Counted from the first letter of the stretch, positions 18,601 to 27,868 are shown. The stretch: 64,000 nucleotides of DNA from Robbsia sp. KACC 23696 (GCF_039852015.1 NZ_CP156627.1:1517534-1581533), one strand, 5' to 3'. The notes: generated by a model not told the origin, from the letters alone. A program made the numbers and translations.

Positions 18601-19836
18601 TCAGGAATCCTCGAACTGCGCAATGGTCAGACCGGCATTGGTATCGGTAACGTACATCAGGCCGTTGCGATCGACGAAGACATCCGCCGATTGCGTCACC
18701 TGCACGGCACCCGGCCGGATATCGACGAGCGTGGGCGGCGCGCCAGGAATAAGGTGCCCGACTTCGCGCGGCCGGAAGGCATTGGCGATGTCGAACACGC
18801 GAACGCCCGCATTGTGCCAGGTTGCAAAGATAAGATTCTCGCTCTGAAATGCACCAGGACGATTTTCATGGAGATTATGCGGCCCGAACTTCCCGCCTAT
18901 CGCGCAAAAATCACGTTCTTCAGGCTGCGGCAGCGTCGCGATCGATATCGGATTGCTCGGCTCCCGCACATCGAATATCCAGGTATGGGCCAGCCCCGCC
19001 GCGCAGTTGTTGCTCATGGCTTCGTCAGCGACGATCGCCAAGCCACGTCCCGGCAACGGCAGCGGCGTATGCGTACCGCCGGCGAACGGCGGCGACAACA
19101 GCGTATGACTGATCAGCTGGGGCGCAACCGGGTCGGCAAGATCGTGGATCGTCAGGCCGCCATCACGCCAGGCGCCGTATAACTTGCCGTTTGCCGGAAT
19201 CGCATGATGCAACGCCCAGCGTTTCCCCTTGGGCCAGGACGGCGTCTCGTCAGCACCTCGGTTCATTCCAGGAAGCGCCCAATGGCCGGCCAGCGTCGGT
19301 CGGGTCGGATCAGCGACATCGAAAATCGCCAGCACGAAGTCGCTGAAGCCCTCCAATTGCGCCGAGGCATACGCGTACCGTCCGCCAGTCCACCACGCCC
19401 GATGAAGACCGATTCCGCCCACCGGACAAAAGCCGATTTCCCGCGGATTCGCCGGGTCCGTTTTCACGTCGTATATACGCAAGCCTGCAACGAAGGGCTT
19501 CTCCCGACGCGTAAAACTGTCATCGATCGCGTTCGTGAAGTACTCGTCCTGGCTTTGGTACTTTTGCAGCGCCCACACGTTCGCACTGTTGACCGCAAGC
19601 AGCAGCCCATCGTGTAGTTGCAGATGGTGCGCCCTGGTGTTGCGCGGGCACGCGAGGAAATTGACAGGCTTTGGATCCCTCGGGTCCCGCACATCGATCA
19701 CGGAGATCCCGTCGCTGAACATGTGACCGATATAGGCATGCCCCCGGTCGACCATGATCTGAACACCATCCGGACGCTTACCCTGGTCGGTGTGTCCCAA
19801 AAACGTGATATTCGATGACTGTGATATCGGGCGCAT
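18601..19836 (-). CDS. LVIVD-repeat beta-propeller protein
   Basis: A 411-residue protein made of repeated blades of about 45-50 residues of the LVIVD type, for example HMFSDGISVIDVRDPRDPKP, AGLRIYDVKTD, LAIFDVADPTRPTLAGH, GGLTIHDLADPVAPQL and AGVRVFDIANAFRPREVGH. This indicates a seven-bladed propeller. There is no signal peptide. Several His and acidic residues on the loops could bind metal. The family has no firmly established reaction; it may be a binding protein or a lactonase-like enzyme. It is encoded directly after the MFS transporter (27 nt gap) and before the GntR gene. Confidence 0.8.
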   Translation of the reverse strand: MRPISQSSNITFLGHTDQGKRPDGVQIMVDRGHAYIGHMFSDGISVIDVRDPRDPKPVNFLACPRNTRAHHLQLHDGLLLAVNSANVWALQKYQSQDEYFTNAIDDSFTRREKPFVAGLRIYDVKTDPANPREIGFCPVGGIGLHRAWWTGGRYAYASAQLEGFSDFVLAIFDVADPTRPTLAGHWALPGMNRGADETPSWPKGKRWALHHAIPANGKLYGAWRDGGLTIHDLADPVAPQLISHTLLSPPFAGGTHTPLPLPGRGLAIVADEAMSNNCAAGLAHTWIFDVREPSNPISIATLPQPEERDFCAIGGKFGPHNLHENRPGAFQSENLIFATWHNAGVRVFDIANAFRPREVGHLIPGAPPTLVDIRPGAVQVTQSADVFVDRNGLMYVTDTNAGLTIAQFEDS

Positions 19837-19863
19837 GCGCGTCTCCCTTCGAATTGGACTGAA

Positions 19864-21243
19864 TCAACCGTGCTGGTCCGTGTAGGCGTGCACGACGTCT
19901 TTCGGCGTCGCTACCTCGGCGCGAGGGCTTGCGATATCGTCGAGCGAGCGCCGCCGCGTTTCCGGACCGATCAAGGGGAGCCCGCATGCTGCAATGGCCA
20001 TGAGGCCGGCAATGCAGGCGAACACCGCGGTAAGACCATAAGCGTGCTGAATCATCGGCAATGCGGGGACAAAGCCGGCGGTGGCCAGCCGACCGATGCC
20101 GGCCGCCATGCCGAAGCCCGATGCACGCGCCTGAGTGGGAAAGACTTCGGAGGCAAAAATCTGCATCGTGTTTCCGCCGACTTGATAGAAGAAAATCATC
20201 ATGAAACCGGCAGCGATCAGCTGCACGTCGGAACGGGCGCTGGCGAAGGCGATGGCAAATACGCCGGAACAGACGAAGGTGATAAACGCGGTGCGCCTGC
20301 GGCCGAAATGGTCCAGTGCATACATCATGAATAGACTGGCACACGGTGCTGCCAAGGTCATGCCGAACGTATAGGAGAGCGATTTCGTAATCGTGAAGCC
20401 CTTACTGCTCATAATGTTCGGCAACCACGTCCCCAGGCCGATCGTGACGCAGAAGAACGCGCTGAAACACACCATGGCGGCAAGCAGGCGGACGCGATAG
20501 TGCTTCCAGACGAACACGAACGGATCGGATGCCGTTACGCTGACGGCGGTCGACAAGGTTTCCGTTGGGGCGCCCAATCCCATTTTCTTGATAATCGCCA
20601 ATGCCTCCGCGCCGCGACCTTTCGCGGCCAGCCAACGCGGTGATTCGGGTAAAGCGAAGCGGAGCACGAAAAGCACCAGCGCGGCAACGCCAATGCCACC
20701 CCATATCCCCCGCCACCCGATCGATTCGCGAAAATACAAAGTGATCAGGAACGCGATCGGCCAGACGAGCGCACCGCCGATGAAATGGACAATCGCGAGG
20801 ATGCGACCGCGAATATCTTTGGGCGCATATTCCCCCGCGTAAGTGAAGGCCAGCGGTTGCTCGGCGCCCAGTCCGAGCCCGGAAACGAAGCGTGCGAGCA
20901 CGAGCCACATGACCGTCGGCGCGAGCGCACTGGCAATCGTGGCCAGCCCGAACAGTAGCAGATTGAATTGGTAAACCGCTTTGCGGCCAAAGCGGTCGGT
21001 GAATTGACCCTGCAGAAAAGTGCCGAGTGCCAGCCCCAACAATTGCGCGCCTCCCACCATGCCGAGCTCCGCCCGGGTCGCGAAATGCGTGCGCAGCATG
21101 TCTGGAATGAAGGAGCCGTAGATGGCGTAATCCATGACGTCGATACAATAGCCCGCCGCAACAAGCGTCACCACTTTCACATGGGTCGGCGTCATGCGCG
21201 CACTGTCCATCGTGTCTGAAACATAAGCCTCGACTGTTCGCAT
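19864..21243 (-). CDS. MFS transporter, metabolite:proton symporter type
   Basis: A 459-residue inner-membrane protein with about 12 transmembrane helices. The MFS signature between helices 2 and 3 is present as GQFTDRFGRKAVYQF, and PESPRWLAAKGR follows helix 6 as in the sugar/organic-acid porter families. It is the first gene of the minus-strand operon and probably imports the substrate handled by the SDR and amidohydrolase. The likely substrate is an aromatic or organic acid, judging from the enzymes and not from transporter sequence. Confidence 0.9.
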   Translation of the reverse strand: MRTVEAYVSDTMDSARMTPTHVKVVTLVAAGYCIDVMDYAIYGSFIPDMLRTHFATRAELGMVGGAQLLGLALGTFLQGQFTDRFGRKAVYQFNLLLFGLATIASALAPTVMWLVLARFVSGLGLGAEQPLAFTYAGEYAPKDIRGRILAIVHFIGGALVWPIAFLITLYFRESIGWRGIWGGIGVAALVLFVLRFALPESPRWLAAKGRGAEALAIIKKMGLGAPTETLSTAVSVTASDPFVFVWKHYRVRLLAAMVCFSAFFCVTIGLGTWLPNIMSSKGFTITKSLSYTFGMTLAAPCASLFMMYALDHFGRRRTAFITFVCSGVFAIAFASARSDVQLIAAGFMMIFFYQVGGNTMQIFASEVFPTQARASGFGMAAGIGRLATAGFVPALPMIQHAYGLTAVFACIAGLMAIAACGLPLIGPETRRRSLDDIASPRAEVATPKDVVHAYTDQHG

Positions 21244-21327
21244 TGTCTCCTCTCTGTCTTTTTTAGAAATACTGAGCGACCGGACGACTTGGCTTGCAAC
21301 AGACCGACGATTTGAATCGACCGGAAT

Positions 21328-21389
21328 ATATATTTCGATTTATTTGCCAGGCAAATGTAGCATTCGGCAATTTTAGATGCGAAATATAT
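21328..21389. promoter_or_regulatory. Palindromic operator region of the MFS operon
   Basis: The perfect palindrome ATTTGCC-A-GGCAAAT at 21342-21356 lies about 100 bases upstream of the first gene of the operon. It is flanked by a 10-bp inverted repeat, ATATATTTCG (21328-21337) and CGAAATATAT (21380-21389). The region is AT-rich and is the natural place for the operon promoter and GntR binding. The repeats are seen directly; their use is inferred. Confidence 0.5.
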
Positions 21390-21713
21390 TTTCCCCACTT
21401 GCTGAGCGCTGCAACAAAGGACTAGAGTCTTGCCGCGCTTGCAGGCTGCAGTGGAGATCGAGTGGCTCGCCGCGTGGAGAGGCGACGGCTGGGAGAGAGA
21501 GGCGGCAACGCGATCGATTGTCCGGCACGTTGCAACGCAATAACGTGAAACACCCTCAAGTTTGCGCGATGTCGGCCGTTAATTTCACCAGTTTCCCCTC
21601 TGTTTTACTGCAAACGGGCAGCGTCGGTAGACGCCGGCGATATAGCCAGGCTATCTCGATATCAGCCGATCTTGCCATTATGGGGATGTAAAACGAACGT
21701 TCGAATAAAGACG
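21390..21713. other. Gap between divergent transcription units
   Basis: About 320 bases with no credible gene. It contains the purine-rich stretch GGGAGAGAGAGGCGG near 21490 and should hold the promoter of the membrane operon that follows. I see no clear promoter, repeat or RNA structure. Confidence 0.35.
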
Positions 21714-22616
21714 ATGAAAAAAGCCGTACTCGCCGACGCCGTCGGTGGTGTCGTCTTGACTGTCTTCGTCACCGCGGTACTGGTGATGCTGCATGCGCAA
21801 GTCGGTGGCAACCACGGCATCGTGAATTTTCTCGGCAGCGCGGAACTGCCGATCGTGGCGTCCGTGTTGATGCTGGACTCCTTGCGCGAGGCCATCGGCT
21901 CGATCTACGAAGGCGAACATCGCCAGAACATCTTCGTCGCCGGCATCGTCCTGTTCGTCGTTGCCATTCTGCTGGCGGCAAAGGGTGTCGACCTCGAAGT
22001 CGCGCGGCATCATTTGCTCGAAGATGCCTATTTGGGTGCGAGTGATCTCGCACAGCTTTCGACCACAGCGCATCAAAGCTGGCTACGCGAAGCCACGCAC
22101 ACGCTGCCACTTCCTGGCTGGATCGTCCCGGCAAACGTGTTCGTATGGACGGCCGCGATTGCCGTGTCCATCTGGAACCGTGCTTTGGCGATCCGCGAGA
22201 AGTCGCGGTTCCTGTCGCTGGAGAACGTCGCGTCCTTCGTCAGGCTGATCGATCAGCGCAGCCAGGGCGACAGTCTGGTCACGGCGCTCCTGGCGGACGA
22301 ACGCCGAGCGCGTATCGAACTGGAACGCCTTAAGGCCCGCGGTGGCGCGGCGCAGCGTGAACAGCCGCTGCTACGCGACATGCAGGAGCGCCATCATCGT
22401 GCGATCGAAGCGCTGCAGCTCTGCTTGCGACGTCGCATGGCGGCAAGCGAGCAGTTTGCCTTGCTTGGCGACGACGAGGTTTCGGACGTCGCCATGACGA
22501 CCGCCGTGACCGCTGCTACGACGGCCAACGCAATCGACGCGCCGAACACTGCCGCAGTCCAGTCTCCACCAGCGACACATATGCACGCACACGACACGAA
22601 GGGAGTCGCCCGATGA
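21714..22616 (+). CDS. Hypothetical membrane protein, first gene of DUF4105 operon
   Basis: A 300-residue inner-membrane protein of unknown function. The ATG at 21714 gives a clean start (MKKAVLADAVGG); a TTG 42 bases upstream is less likely. Probable membrane segments are at about residues 8-28 (VGGVVLTVFVTAVLVML), 75-95 (IFVAGIVLFVVAILLAA) and 140-158 (VFVWTAAIAVSIWN). A charged helical cytoplasmic part (about 165-250, rich in Arg/Glu) and a low-complexity Ala/Thr tail follow. Its stop overlaps the next start (ATGA), so it is translationally coupled to the second gene of a four-gene operon. Confidence 0.75.
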   Translation: MKKAVLADAVGGVVLTVFVTAVLVMLHAQVGGNHGIVNFLGSAELPIVASVLMLDSLREAIGSIYEGEHRQNIFVAGIVLFVVAILLAAKGVDLEVARHHLLEDAYLGASDLAQLSTTAHQSWLREATHTLPLPGWIVPANVFVWTAAIAVSIWNRALAIREKSRFLSLENVASFVRLIDQRSQGDSLVTALLADERRARIELERLKARGGAAQREQPLLRDMQERHHRAIEALQLCLRRRMAASEQFALLGDDEVSDVAMTTAVTAATTANAIDAPNTAAVQSPPATHMHAHDTKGVAR

Positions 22617-23890
22617 TCTATCTGCTTTTGCGCCTCTTGGGCCCGCGGTACGCGGCACGACATCTGTCGAAAATGCTGGCACTCAGTGTCGTGTGGCTCG
22701 CGATCGGCGCGTTCGTGACCGTCGATGCACTGGACGGCGTGCTGTGGTTTCCTTTGCAGATTTTCGGGATGTTGCTCGTCGCGGAGGGTATCACCGCGAT
22801 CGTGCTGGCCCGTAGCGGCCTATCCTTGCAGTCGCGTTTCCGCTTGGTCAAAGGGGTGATCGGTGTCGCGATCGGCGCCCTCGTCATTGCACATCATCGT
22901 TATACTGATTTCCTGTTGGCCATGCTATTCGGCGTCGGCTTTCTGCTGGAAGGTGTCCTGTTGATCGCCGCCGCATGGTTGGTGCGCTATCGTCACTGGC
23001 GATCGACGATGGCGCTGGGTGCATTGAGCCTGTTTCTGGCCGTCGTCTTCTTCCAGCCCTATCCGACGCATTACCACGGCACGGTGCCGTATTGCATCGG
23101 CACGTGGATGGCACTGAGCGGATGCCGGATGCTCTGGCTCTATCTGCGCCTGCGTCGATCGCCATTCGTCGCGCCGCCAAGCGCGGCCGCGGTGAACCCT
23201 GCGCCAGCCACTACAGCCGCACCTGCCGCGCCGATGGTGATTCACGTATGGACACCAGTGGGCTCGTCCAAGGGCGGCGGCGTGCGACGGCCGGTGGTCG
23301 ATCGCTACATTGCCGCGGTCGACGCGAAAGGCGTCATTTCGACCGGACACGCGGCGCTGGAAGCGGGCAGCCTGTACCTGAGTCTCTACCCGGCGGTCGA
23401 GATCGATCGCTCCCCGGACGAGTTCGCACGCCTGCTTCGGGCGGACGCATCCAACGACGTCAAAGGCCGCTACCTCCCCAGCTATCCGGAGGAAGCAGCG
23501 AGCTGGTGCGAGTCGACCACACGCATTTCCTTCACGCAGTATTTTCCCGAAAAACTGCAGGCCTTCGCGGATGACTATAAACGCGTCCCTATTTATAACC
23601 TGACCAGTCGAAACTGCTCGAGCACGGTCTCGGACGCCGCGGAAGCGGCGCTGGAAGGCATCGCCTATCGCACTGGTAGCTGGCGCGACGCGTTGCGCCT
23701 GCTCATCGTTCCGGAACTCTGGATCGCCGGGCAGATCCGGCATCGCGCGACGACGATGGCCTGGACGCCGGGTCTGACGCTCGACTACGCGCGGGCACTG
23801 CGCATCGTCACGAACCCGCCGCCCTTGCGTTGGATGGGCCTGGTCGCGTTGGCACTACGTCAGCGGCGCCAACATCGACGGGTCCATTAG
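22613..23890 (+). CDS. Membrane protein with HdeD-like N-part and Cys/His hydrolase-like C-part
   Basis: A 425-residue protein in two parts. Residues about 20-190 hold six or so transmembrane segments resembling the HdeD/DUF308 family. A Pro/Ala linker (about 190-215) leads to a soluble domain. That domain has GHAALEAGSLYLSLYP (about 247-262) and later NLTSRNCSSTVSD (about 336-348). A His before a Cys, each in a hydrophobic strand/helix context, is the order seen in permuted papain-like hydrolases such as NlpC/P60 relatives and DUF4105. I infer a membrane-anchored cysteine hydrolase or acyltransferase; the substrate is unknown. It overlaps the upstream gene by 4 bp and precedes the next by 12 nt. 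Confidence 0.65.
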   Translation: MIYLLLRLLGPRYAARHLSKMLALSVVWLAIGAFVTVDALDGVLWFPLQIFGMLLVAEGITAIVLARSGLSLQSRFRLVKGVIGVAIGALVIAHHRYTDFLLAMLFGVGFLLEGVLLIAAAWLVRYRHWRSTMALGALSLFLAVVFFQPYPTHYHGTVPYCIGTWMALSGCRMLWLYLRLRRSPFVAPPSAAAVNPAPATTAAPAAPMVIHVWTPVGSSKGGGVRRPVVDRYIAAVDAKGVISTGHAALEAGSLYLSLYPAVEIDRSPDEFARLLRADASNDVKGRYLPSYPEEAASWCESTTRISFTQYFPEKLQAFADDYKRVPIYNLTSRNCSSTVSDAAEAALEGIAYRTGSWRDALRLLIVPELWIAGQIRHRATTMAWTPGLTLDYARALRIVTNPPPLRWMGLVALALRQRRQHRRVH

Positions 23891-23902
23891 GACAGAAGCG
23901 CA

Positions 23903-24472
23903 ATGGAAAAGTTTACCCACGTCCGTATCATCATGGGGATGATCGTCAGTCTGGGTCTGACGCATATGCTCAAGGGCCTGTCGTCGATCATCCAGCATCC
24001 GTCGCGCAAGACGATCTATCCGGTGCATATGGCGTGGGTCGCATCGACGATCCTCTATATCCTGCAATTCTGGTGGTGGGAGTTTTCATTAAGAGAGATT
24101 CCCGCCTGGACCTTCGGCATCTATCTGTATCTGGTCTTCTACGCTTTCATCATTTACCTGATGTGCGCGATGTTGTTCCCGGACTCACTGACCGATTACA
24201 CCGGGTTCGAAGACTATTTCCTGTCGCGTCGCGTCTGGTTTTTCGGCTTGCTGTTATTGGGCTGCGTGAGCGATATCGGCGACTCGTTTATCAAAGGCGA
24301 ATTGCACCTCGCCAAACTCGGCGATCTGTACTGGGTCAAGACTGCCTTTGTCGCGCTGGCTTGCCTGATCGCAATGCGCACGCGCAACCGGCTCTTTCAC
24401 GCCGCCTTCGTCTCCTTGAACCTGGCGATCCAAGTGGCATTCATCGCACAGTTTCACTGGAGCGATGTGTGA
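23903..24472 (+). CDS. Hypothetical polytopic membrane protein
   Basis: A 189-residue integral membrane protein with about five or six hydrophobic helices, for example MAWVASTILYILQFWWW, IYLYLVFYAFIIYLMCAM and FFGLLLLGCVSDIG. No family is recognised. The stop overlaps the GTG start of the following DUF4105 gene (GTGA), indicating coupling and probable partnership. It may supply the membrane anchor that the DUF4105 protein lacks, which is inference. Confidence 0.7.
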   Translation: MEKFTHVRIIMGMIVSLGLTHMLKGLSSIIQHPSRKTIYPVHMAWVASTILYILQFWWWEFSLREIPAWTFGIYLYLVFYAFIIYLMCAMLFPDSLTDYTGFEDYFLSRRVWFFGLLLLGCVSDIGDSFIKGELHLAKLGDLYWVKTAFVALACLIAMRTRNRLFHAAFVSLNLAIQVAFIAQFHWSDV

Positions 24473-25257
24473 AGCGCGCGCTGCACGCTGTGTTTCGCCG
24501 CCGTAGCGAACCGACGCGACCCTGGGTTCCCGAATACGCGCGCACCGCGTCGGCGCATTGGCTCGACGCGCACCGTGTGCGGATCGACAATGTCCGGCGC
24601 TTCCGCTATCGGAGCCGCGACGACTATACGGCGAGCTGGTTCGATGCGGTCTATGACGTGGACCTGCTGGAAAGCGTGGATTTGGTGGTGTCGCGCTGGG
24701 CCGGTGAATCCATCGCCCACGTCTTCGTCAGTTTTGGGTTCGCCGACGGCACCTATCTTTCCATTTCCATCGAAACGCGCCGCCGTGAAGGTCAGCATTA
24801 TTCGACGTGGAAAGGCTTTTGGCCGAACTACGACCTGATGTATGTGGTGGCCGATGAAGCCGACCTGATCGGCGTCCGCACCGATGTTCGGCGGGAGCGC
24901 GTCTGTTTGTACCGGGGGGATGTCACGAGCGGTACGGCGCGGAAGCTCTTTATCGATTACCTTGCGCGCTTGAACGAATTAAACGTGCAACCCGAGTATT
25001 ACCACACGCTGTTCAACAACTGCACCACGAATATCTTGCGACATGTGCGGGCCGTGGCACCGCATTTTCGCTACGACTGGCGAATCTTGTTAAGTGGCCA
25101 TGCCGATGCGTACGGTTACCGCATGGCCTTGCTCGATCGGCACACGCCCTTCGAGGAGTTGAAACGCGCAAGCCTGATCCATCGTTCGCCCGATGCCGTA
25201 ATCGATGACGCCTTCTCCCGAGCGATCAGGCAACCCATCAAGCGTTCCGCCGCCTGA
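24469..25257 (+). CDS. DUF4105 protein (Lnb periplasmic-domain-like)
   Basis: A 262-residue protein matching the DUF4105/Lnb N-terminal domain. It has IDNVRRFRYRSRDDYTASWFD, AHVFVSFGFADGTYLSISIE with a conserved His and Glu, then YVVADEADLIGVRT, and FNNCTTNILRHV with the conserved Cys near residue 185, followed by YDWRILLSGH. Lnb is a lipoprotein N-acylation enzyme of Gram-positive bacteria that uses this Cys/His fold; the role of proteobacterial members is not established. The GTG start at 24469 overlaps the previous stop. No signal peptide or membrane segment is visible, which is odd for a domain expected outside the membrane. Confidence 0.8.
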   Translation: MKRALHAVFRRRSEPTRPWVPEYARTASAHWLDAHRVRIDNVRRFRYRSRDDYTASWFDAVYDVDLLESVDLVVSRWAGESIAHVFVSFGFADGTYLSISIETRRREGQHYSTWKGFWPNYDLMYVVADEADLIGVRTDVRRERVCLYRGDVTSGTARKLFIDYLARLNELNVQPEYYHTLFNNCTTNILRHVRAVAPHFRYDWRILLSGHADAYGYRMALLDRHTPFEELKRASLIHRSPDAVIDDAFSRAIRQPIKRSAA

Positions 25258-25336
25258 GCGGGGCCACCTGACCGCGGCGCCCAACCTTACCGAAGTTTCA
25301 TTAAAAAAATTTAACGTATTGATTTTATTGTTGAAT

Positions 25337-25382
25337 TTGCTTTTTGAGAATAGTTACTGTATAAATGAGAACGATTCGCATT
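25337..25382 (+). promoter_or_regulatory. Promoter and Fur box of the TonB-dependent receptor
   Basis: TTGCTT (25337-25342), a 17-bp spacer and TATAAA (25360-25365) form a promoter. AATGAGAACGATTCGCATT (25364-25382) starts at the -10 and covers the start site. It fits the Fur 7-1-7 pattern (TGAtAAt-n-ATTatCA) with most positions conserved. Iron-replete repression of the receptor is the expected outcome. Confidence 0.75.
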
Positions 25383-25450
25383 ACAGGATTGTGCTCCGTC
25401 TTCGCCGATGGATCGCTCTGACCACCGCTATTTATCTCAAAAATCAATAC

Positions 25451-27826
25451 ATGCGTACCGTAACGCGACCTGCCTCGTCTGGCATCGACACCGTGGTTTC
25501 CGACGCCACGTCCGGTTTTATTTCGCGCCCCGCCCGGGTATCGTCGCAGTCTCCCGCCTCCCTGTCCGGACGACAGCGCCTACAGCGAGGCCAACGGCCT
25601 TTCGCCCCGCGTCGGACGACGTTATCGCTGCACTGCCTGATCACGTTGGGCTTGCTGGGATCTTCGCTCGCGCATGCACAGACCAGCGATAACGGCGCCG
25701 GCGCGACGGTCGTCGATCGCCCGCAATCCGCAGCGGACAGTCGCACCGAAGCAAATACAGGCGGTAAAACGACGACATCCGATACGTCGGCGCTCGTGGA
25801 AACCAGCGGCCTCTCCGCAGTCTCGGTGAAAGGCACGTCCCAAGCAGAGAAGCAAAACACGTTTGTCGCAAAAACCGTGCAAACGGGACAGTACAAAGGC
25901 CTTGACGCCATCGACACGCCGGCGACGATCAACGTCGTCACGTCGGCCGTCCTGCAAGCGCAAGCCGCAACCGGTCTATACGATGCGCTACGCAACACGC
26001 CCGGCGTGTATCGGCAGCAATTGAGCGGCATCGGGTACGACCAATTGGCCATTCGCGGCATCGCGCCGGATAACCGCGCCAGTTATTTCCTCGATGGCGT
26101 GTTGCCGTTCGACAATAACATCTGGATGCCGATGGAGGATAAGGAGCGCGTCGAAGTATTGAAAGGGGCAACTGCGCTTTACTATGGCTTCACCGTCCCC
26201 GCCGGCGTCGTGAACATGGTCATGAAGCGGGCGGGAGACATGCCGGTGACTACCATCGGAACGGTTGTCGACAGTCACGGCTCCGTTGGCGTCAAAGCCG
26301 ACATCGCACGCCGTTTCGGCAAGGATCAGCAGTTCGGGCTGCGCGTCAACGCGATGGACGAGCACGTCGAGACGCCTATCGACGGGGACCGCGGCTATCG
26401 CAAGTTCGTCAGCGTGGCTGCCGACTGGAAGGTCAACAATAAGCTGTCGCTGAAGTACGATCTCGAAAATATCAATCAAAAGGTCGTGGAGCAAGCAGGC
26501 ATTACGCCGCTGACTGCCGTCAATGGCGTCATTTCCCTGCCGGGCCTGCCAAACGCGTCGAAACTGCTGGTGCCCAACAATCAGTACACGACCTCGACAG
26601 CCACGGCGCAACTATTGCGTGCCGATTATCTGATTTCGGACAATTGGTCGGCCAATTTTGCGATAGGCCAATCCATTACGCAACGCAATCGCCGGCTTTG
26701 GATATTCCGCAATTACAACGTCAACACTGGTGCGGGACAGCTACAAGAGAGCGTGCAAAACGGGCAGCGTTACGAAAATCAAGATATTCGTGCCGAGGTC
26801 AACGGTCTTTTCAAGACGGGACCGGTGTCGCATGATTTGACCGTCGGCGTACAAGAGAACTGGCAGTACCAGCCGTCGTTCACGACGTACTACTATACGG
26901 CGAACCAGAATCTCTACAATCCGATCGATGTCAGCGCGTCCTTGAAAGCATCCGGCACGCCGAAAGCGTTTTACGCGGATCATATCCAGACACAAGGCGT
27001 CTATCTTTACGATCGCATCGCCCTGTCGCCGCGCTGGGAGCTGACGCCAGGCGTTCGATATTCGCGATATCACGAGACGCAATACGGCACGCCGGAGCAA
27101 TCGGTGACACGTACCTCGCCAACGGCCAGCCTGCTTTATAAGGCGACGCCCTCGACGAGCATTTATGCCAGTTATGTCGAAGGCCTGGAATCGCCAGGCA
27201 GCGCACCCGCTACCGCGACAAACGCCTACCAATCGTTGCCGGCGGCAGTCAGCCGCCAGGAAGAGTTGGGTGTCAAGCAACGGCTGCCCGGCGACGCCTT
27301 GCTGACGGTCGCATTGTTCAATCTACGCCAGCCGGCCGCCAGCACCGATGCGTCCGGTTACTACGGGCTCAGCGGCATGGGCCAGTATCGCGGCATCGAA
27401 TTCGCCTTCCAAGGCGACGTCACGAAGCGGCTTTCTCTGGTACTGAGCGGCACCTACCTACACGCACGCTTGGAGGACGCGGCCGATGCGAGCACGAATG
27501 GGAAGCGGCCCGAGGATACACCGAAGTTCACCGCCAGCGCCTTTGCGAATTACAAGGTGCCGTATGTGAATGGCTTGTCGTTAAACGGCGGAGCGTATTT
27601 CATCAGCGCGCGACCAATCAACGATGCGAACCAAGCCTTCATCGGTGGCTATACGCTGTTCAGTGCCGGTATCCGTTATCAAACGACCCTGTTCCGCAAA
27701 CATGCATCGTTCCAATTGAACGTGGACAACGCGTTGAACCGTCATTATTGGGCGTCGGCTGGTTCCAGCCAGTTGGGTATCGGACTCGATCGCACCTTTA
27801 CGTTGACCTCGACGATCGACTTCTGA
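25451..27826 (+). CDS. TonB-dependent siderophore receptor
   Basis: A 791-residue outer-membrane receptor for a ferric siderophore. The ATG at 25451 is the best start after the Fur-regulated promoter, although no clear ribosome site precedes it. The signal sequence is long: a 55-residue basic N-terminus, a hydrophobic core at about 58-72, and probable cleavage after SLAHA (residue 76). There is no secretin/TonB short N-terminal domain, so no direct FecA-type signalling. The plug begins near 110 (IDTPATINVVTSAVL, then YDALRNTPGVY and AIRGI). A 22-strand barrel follows and ends in Phe (TSTIDF). Hydroxamate siderophores are likely ligands by resemblance to FhuE/FoxA-type receptors, at low confidence. 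Confidence 0.92.
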   Translation: MRTVTRPASSGIDTVVSDATSGFISRPARVSSQSPASLSGRQRLQRGQRPFAPRRTTLSLHCLITLGLLGSSLAHAQTSDNGAGATVVDRPQSAADSRTEANTGGKTTTSDTSALVETSGLSAVSVKGTSQAEKQNTFVAKTVQTGQYKGLDAIDTPATINVVTSAVLQAQAATGLYDALRNTPGVYRQQLSGIGYDQLAIRGIAPDNRASYFLDGVLPFDNNIWMPMEDKERVEVLKGATALYYGFTVPAGVVNMVMKRAGDMPVTTIGTVVDSHGSVGVKADIARRFGKDQQFGLRVNAMDEHVETPIDGDRGYRKFVSVAADWKVNNKLSLKYDLENINQKVVEQAGITPLTAVNGVISLPGLPNASKLLVPNNQYTTSTATAQLLRADYLISDNWSANFAIGQSITQRNRRLWIFRNYNVNTGAGQLQESVQNGQRYENQDIRAEVNGLFKTGPVSHDLTVGVQENWQYQPSFTTYYYTANQNLYNPIDVSASLKASGTPKAFYADHIQTQGVYLYDRIALSPRWELTPGVRYSRYHETQYGTPEQSVTRTSPTASLLYKATPSTSIYASYVEGLESPGSAPATATNAYQSLPAAVSRQEELGVKQRLPGDALLTVALFNLRQPAASTDASGYYGLSGMGQYRGIEFAFQGDVTKRLSLVLSGTYLHARLEDAADASTNGKRPEDTPKFTASAFANYKVPYVNGLSLNGGAYFISARPINDANQAFIGGYTLFSAGIRYQTTLFRKHASFQLNVDNALNRHYWASAGSSQLGIGLDRTFTLTSTIDF

Positions 27827-27868
27827 CGTTCGCTTCGCCGAGTGCCCGATTGCCGTTGCAAATGACGT

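Noticed and set aside
22925..23743. 272-codon minus-strand frame
   Set aside because: Arg/His/Gln-rich translation antisense to the membrane protein gene; typical shadow composition.
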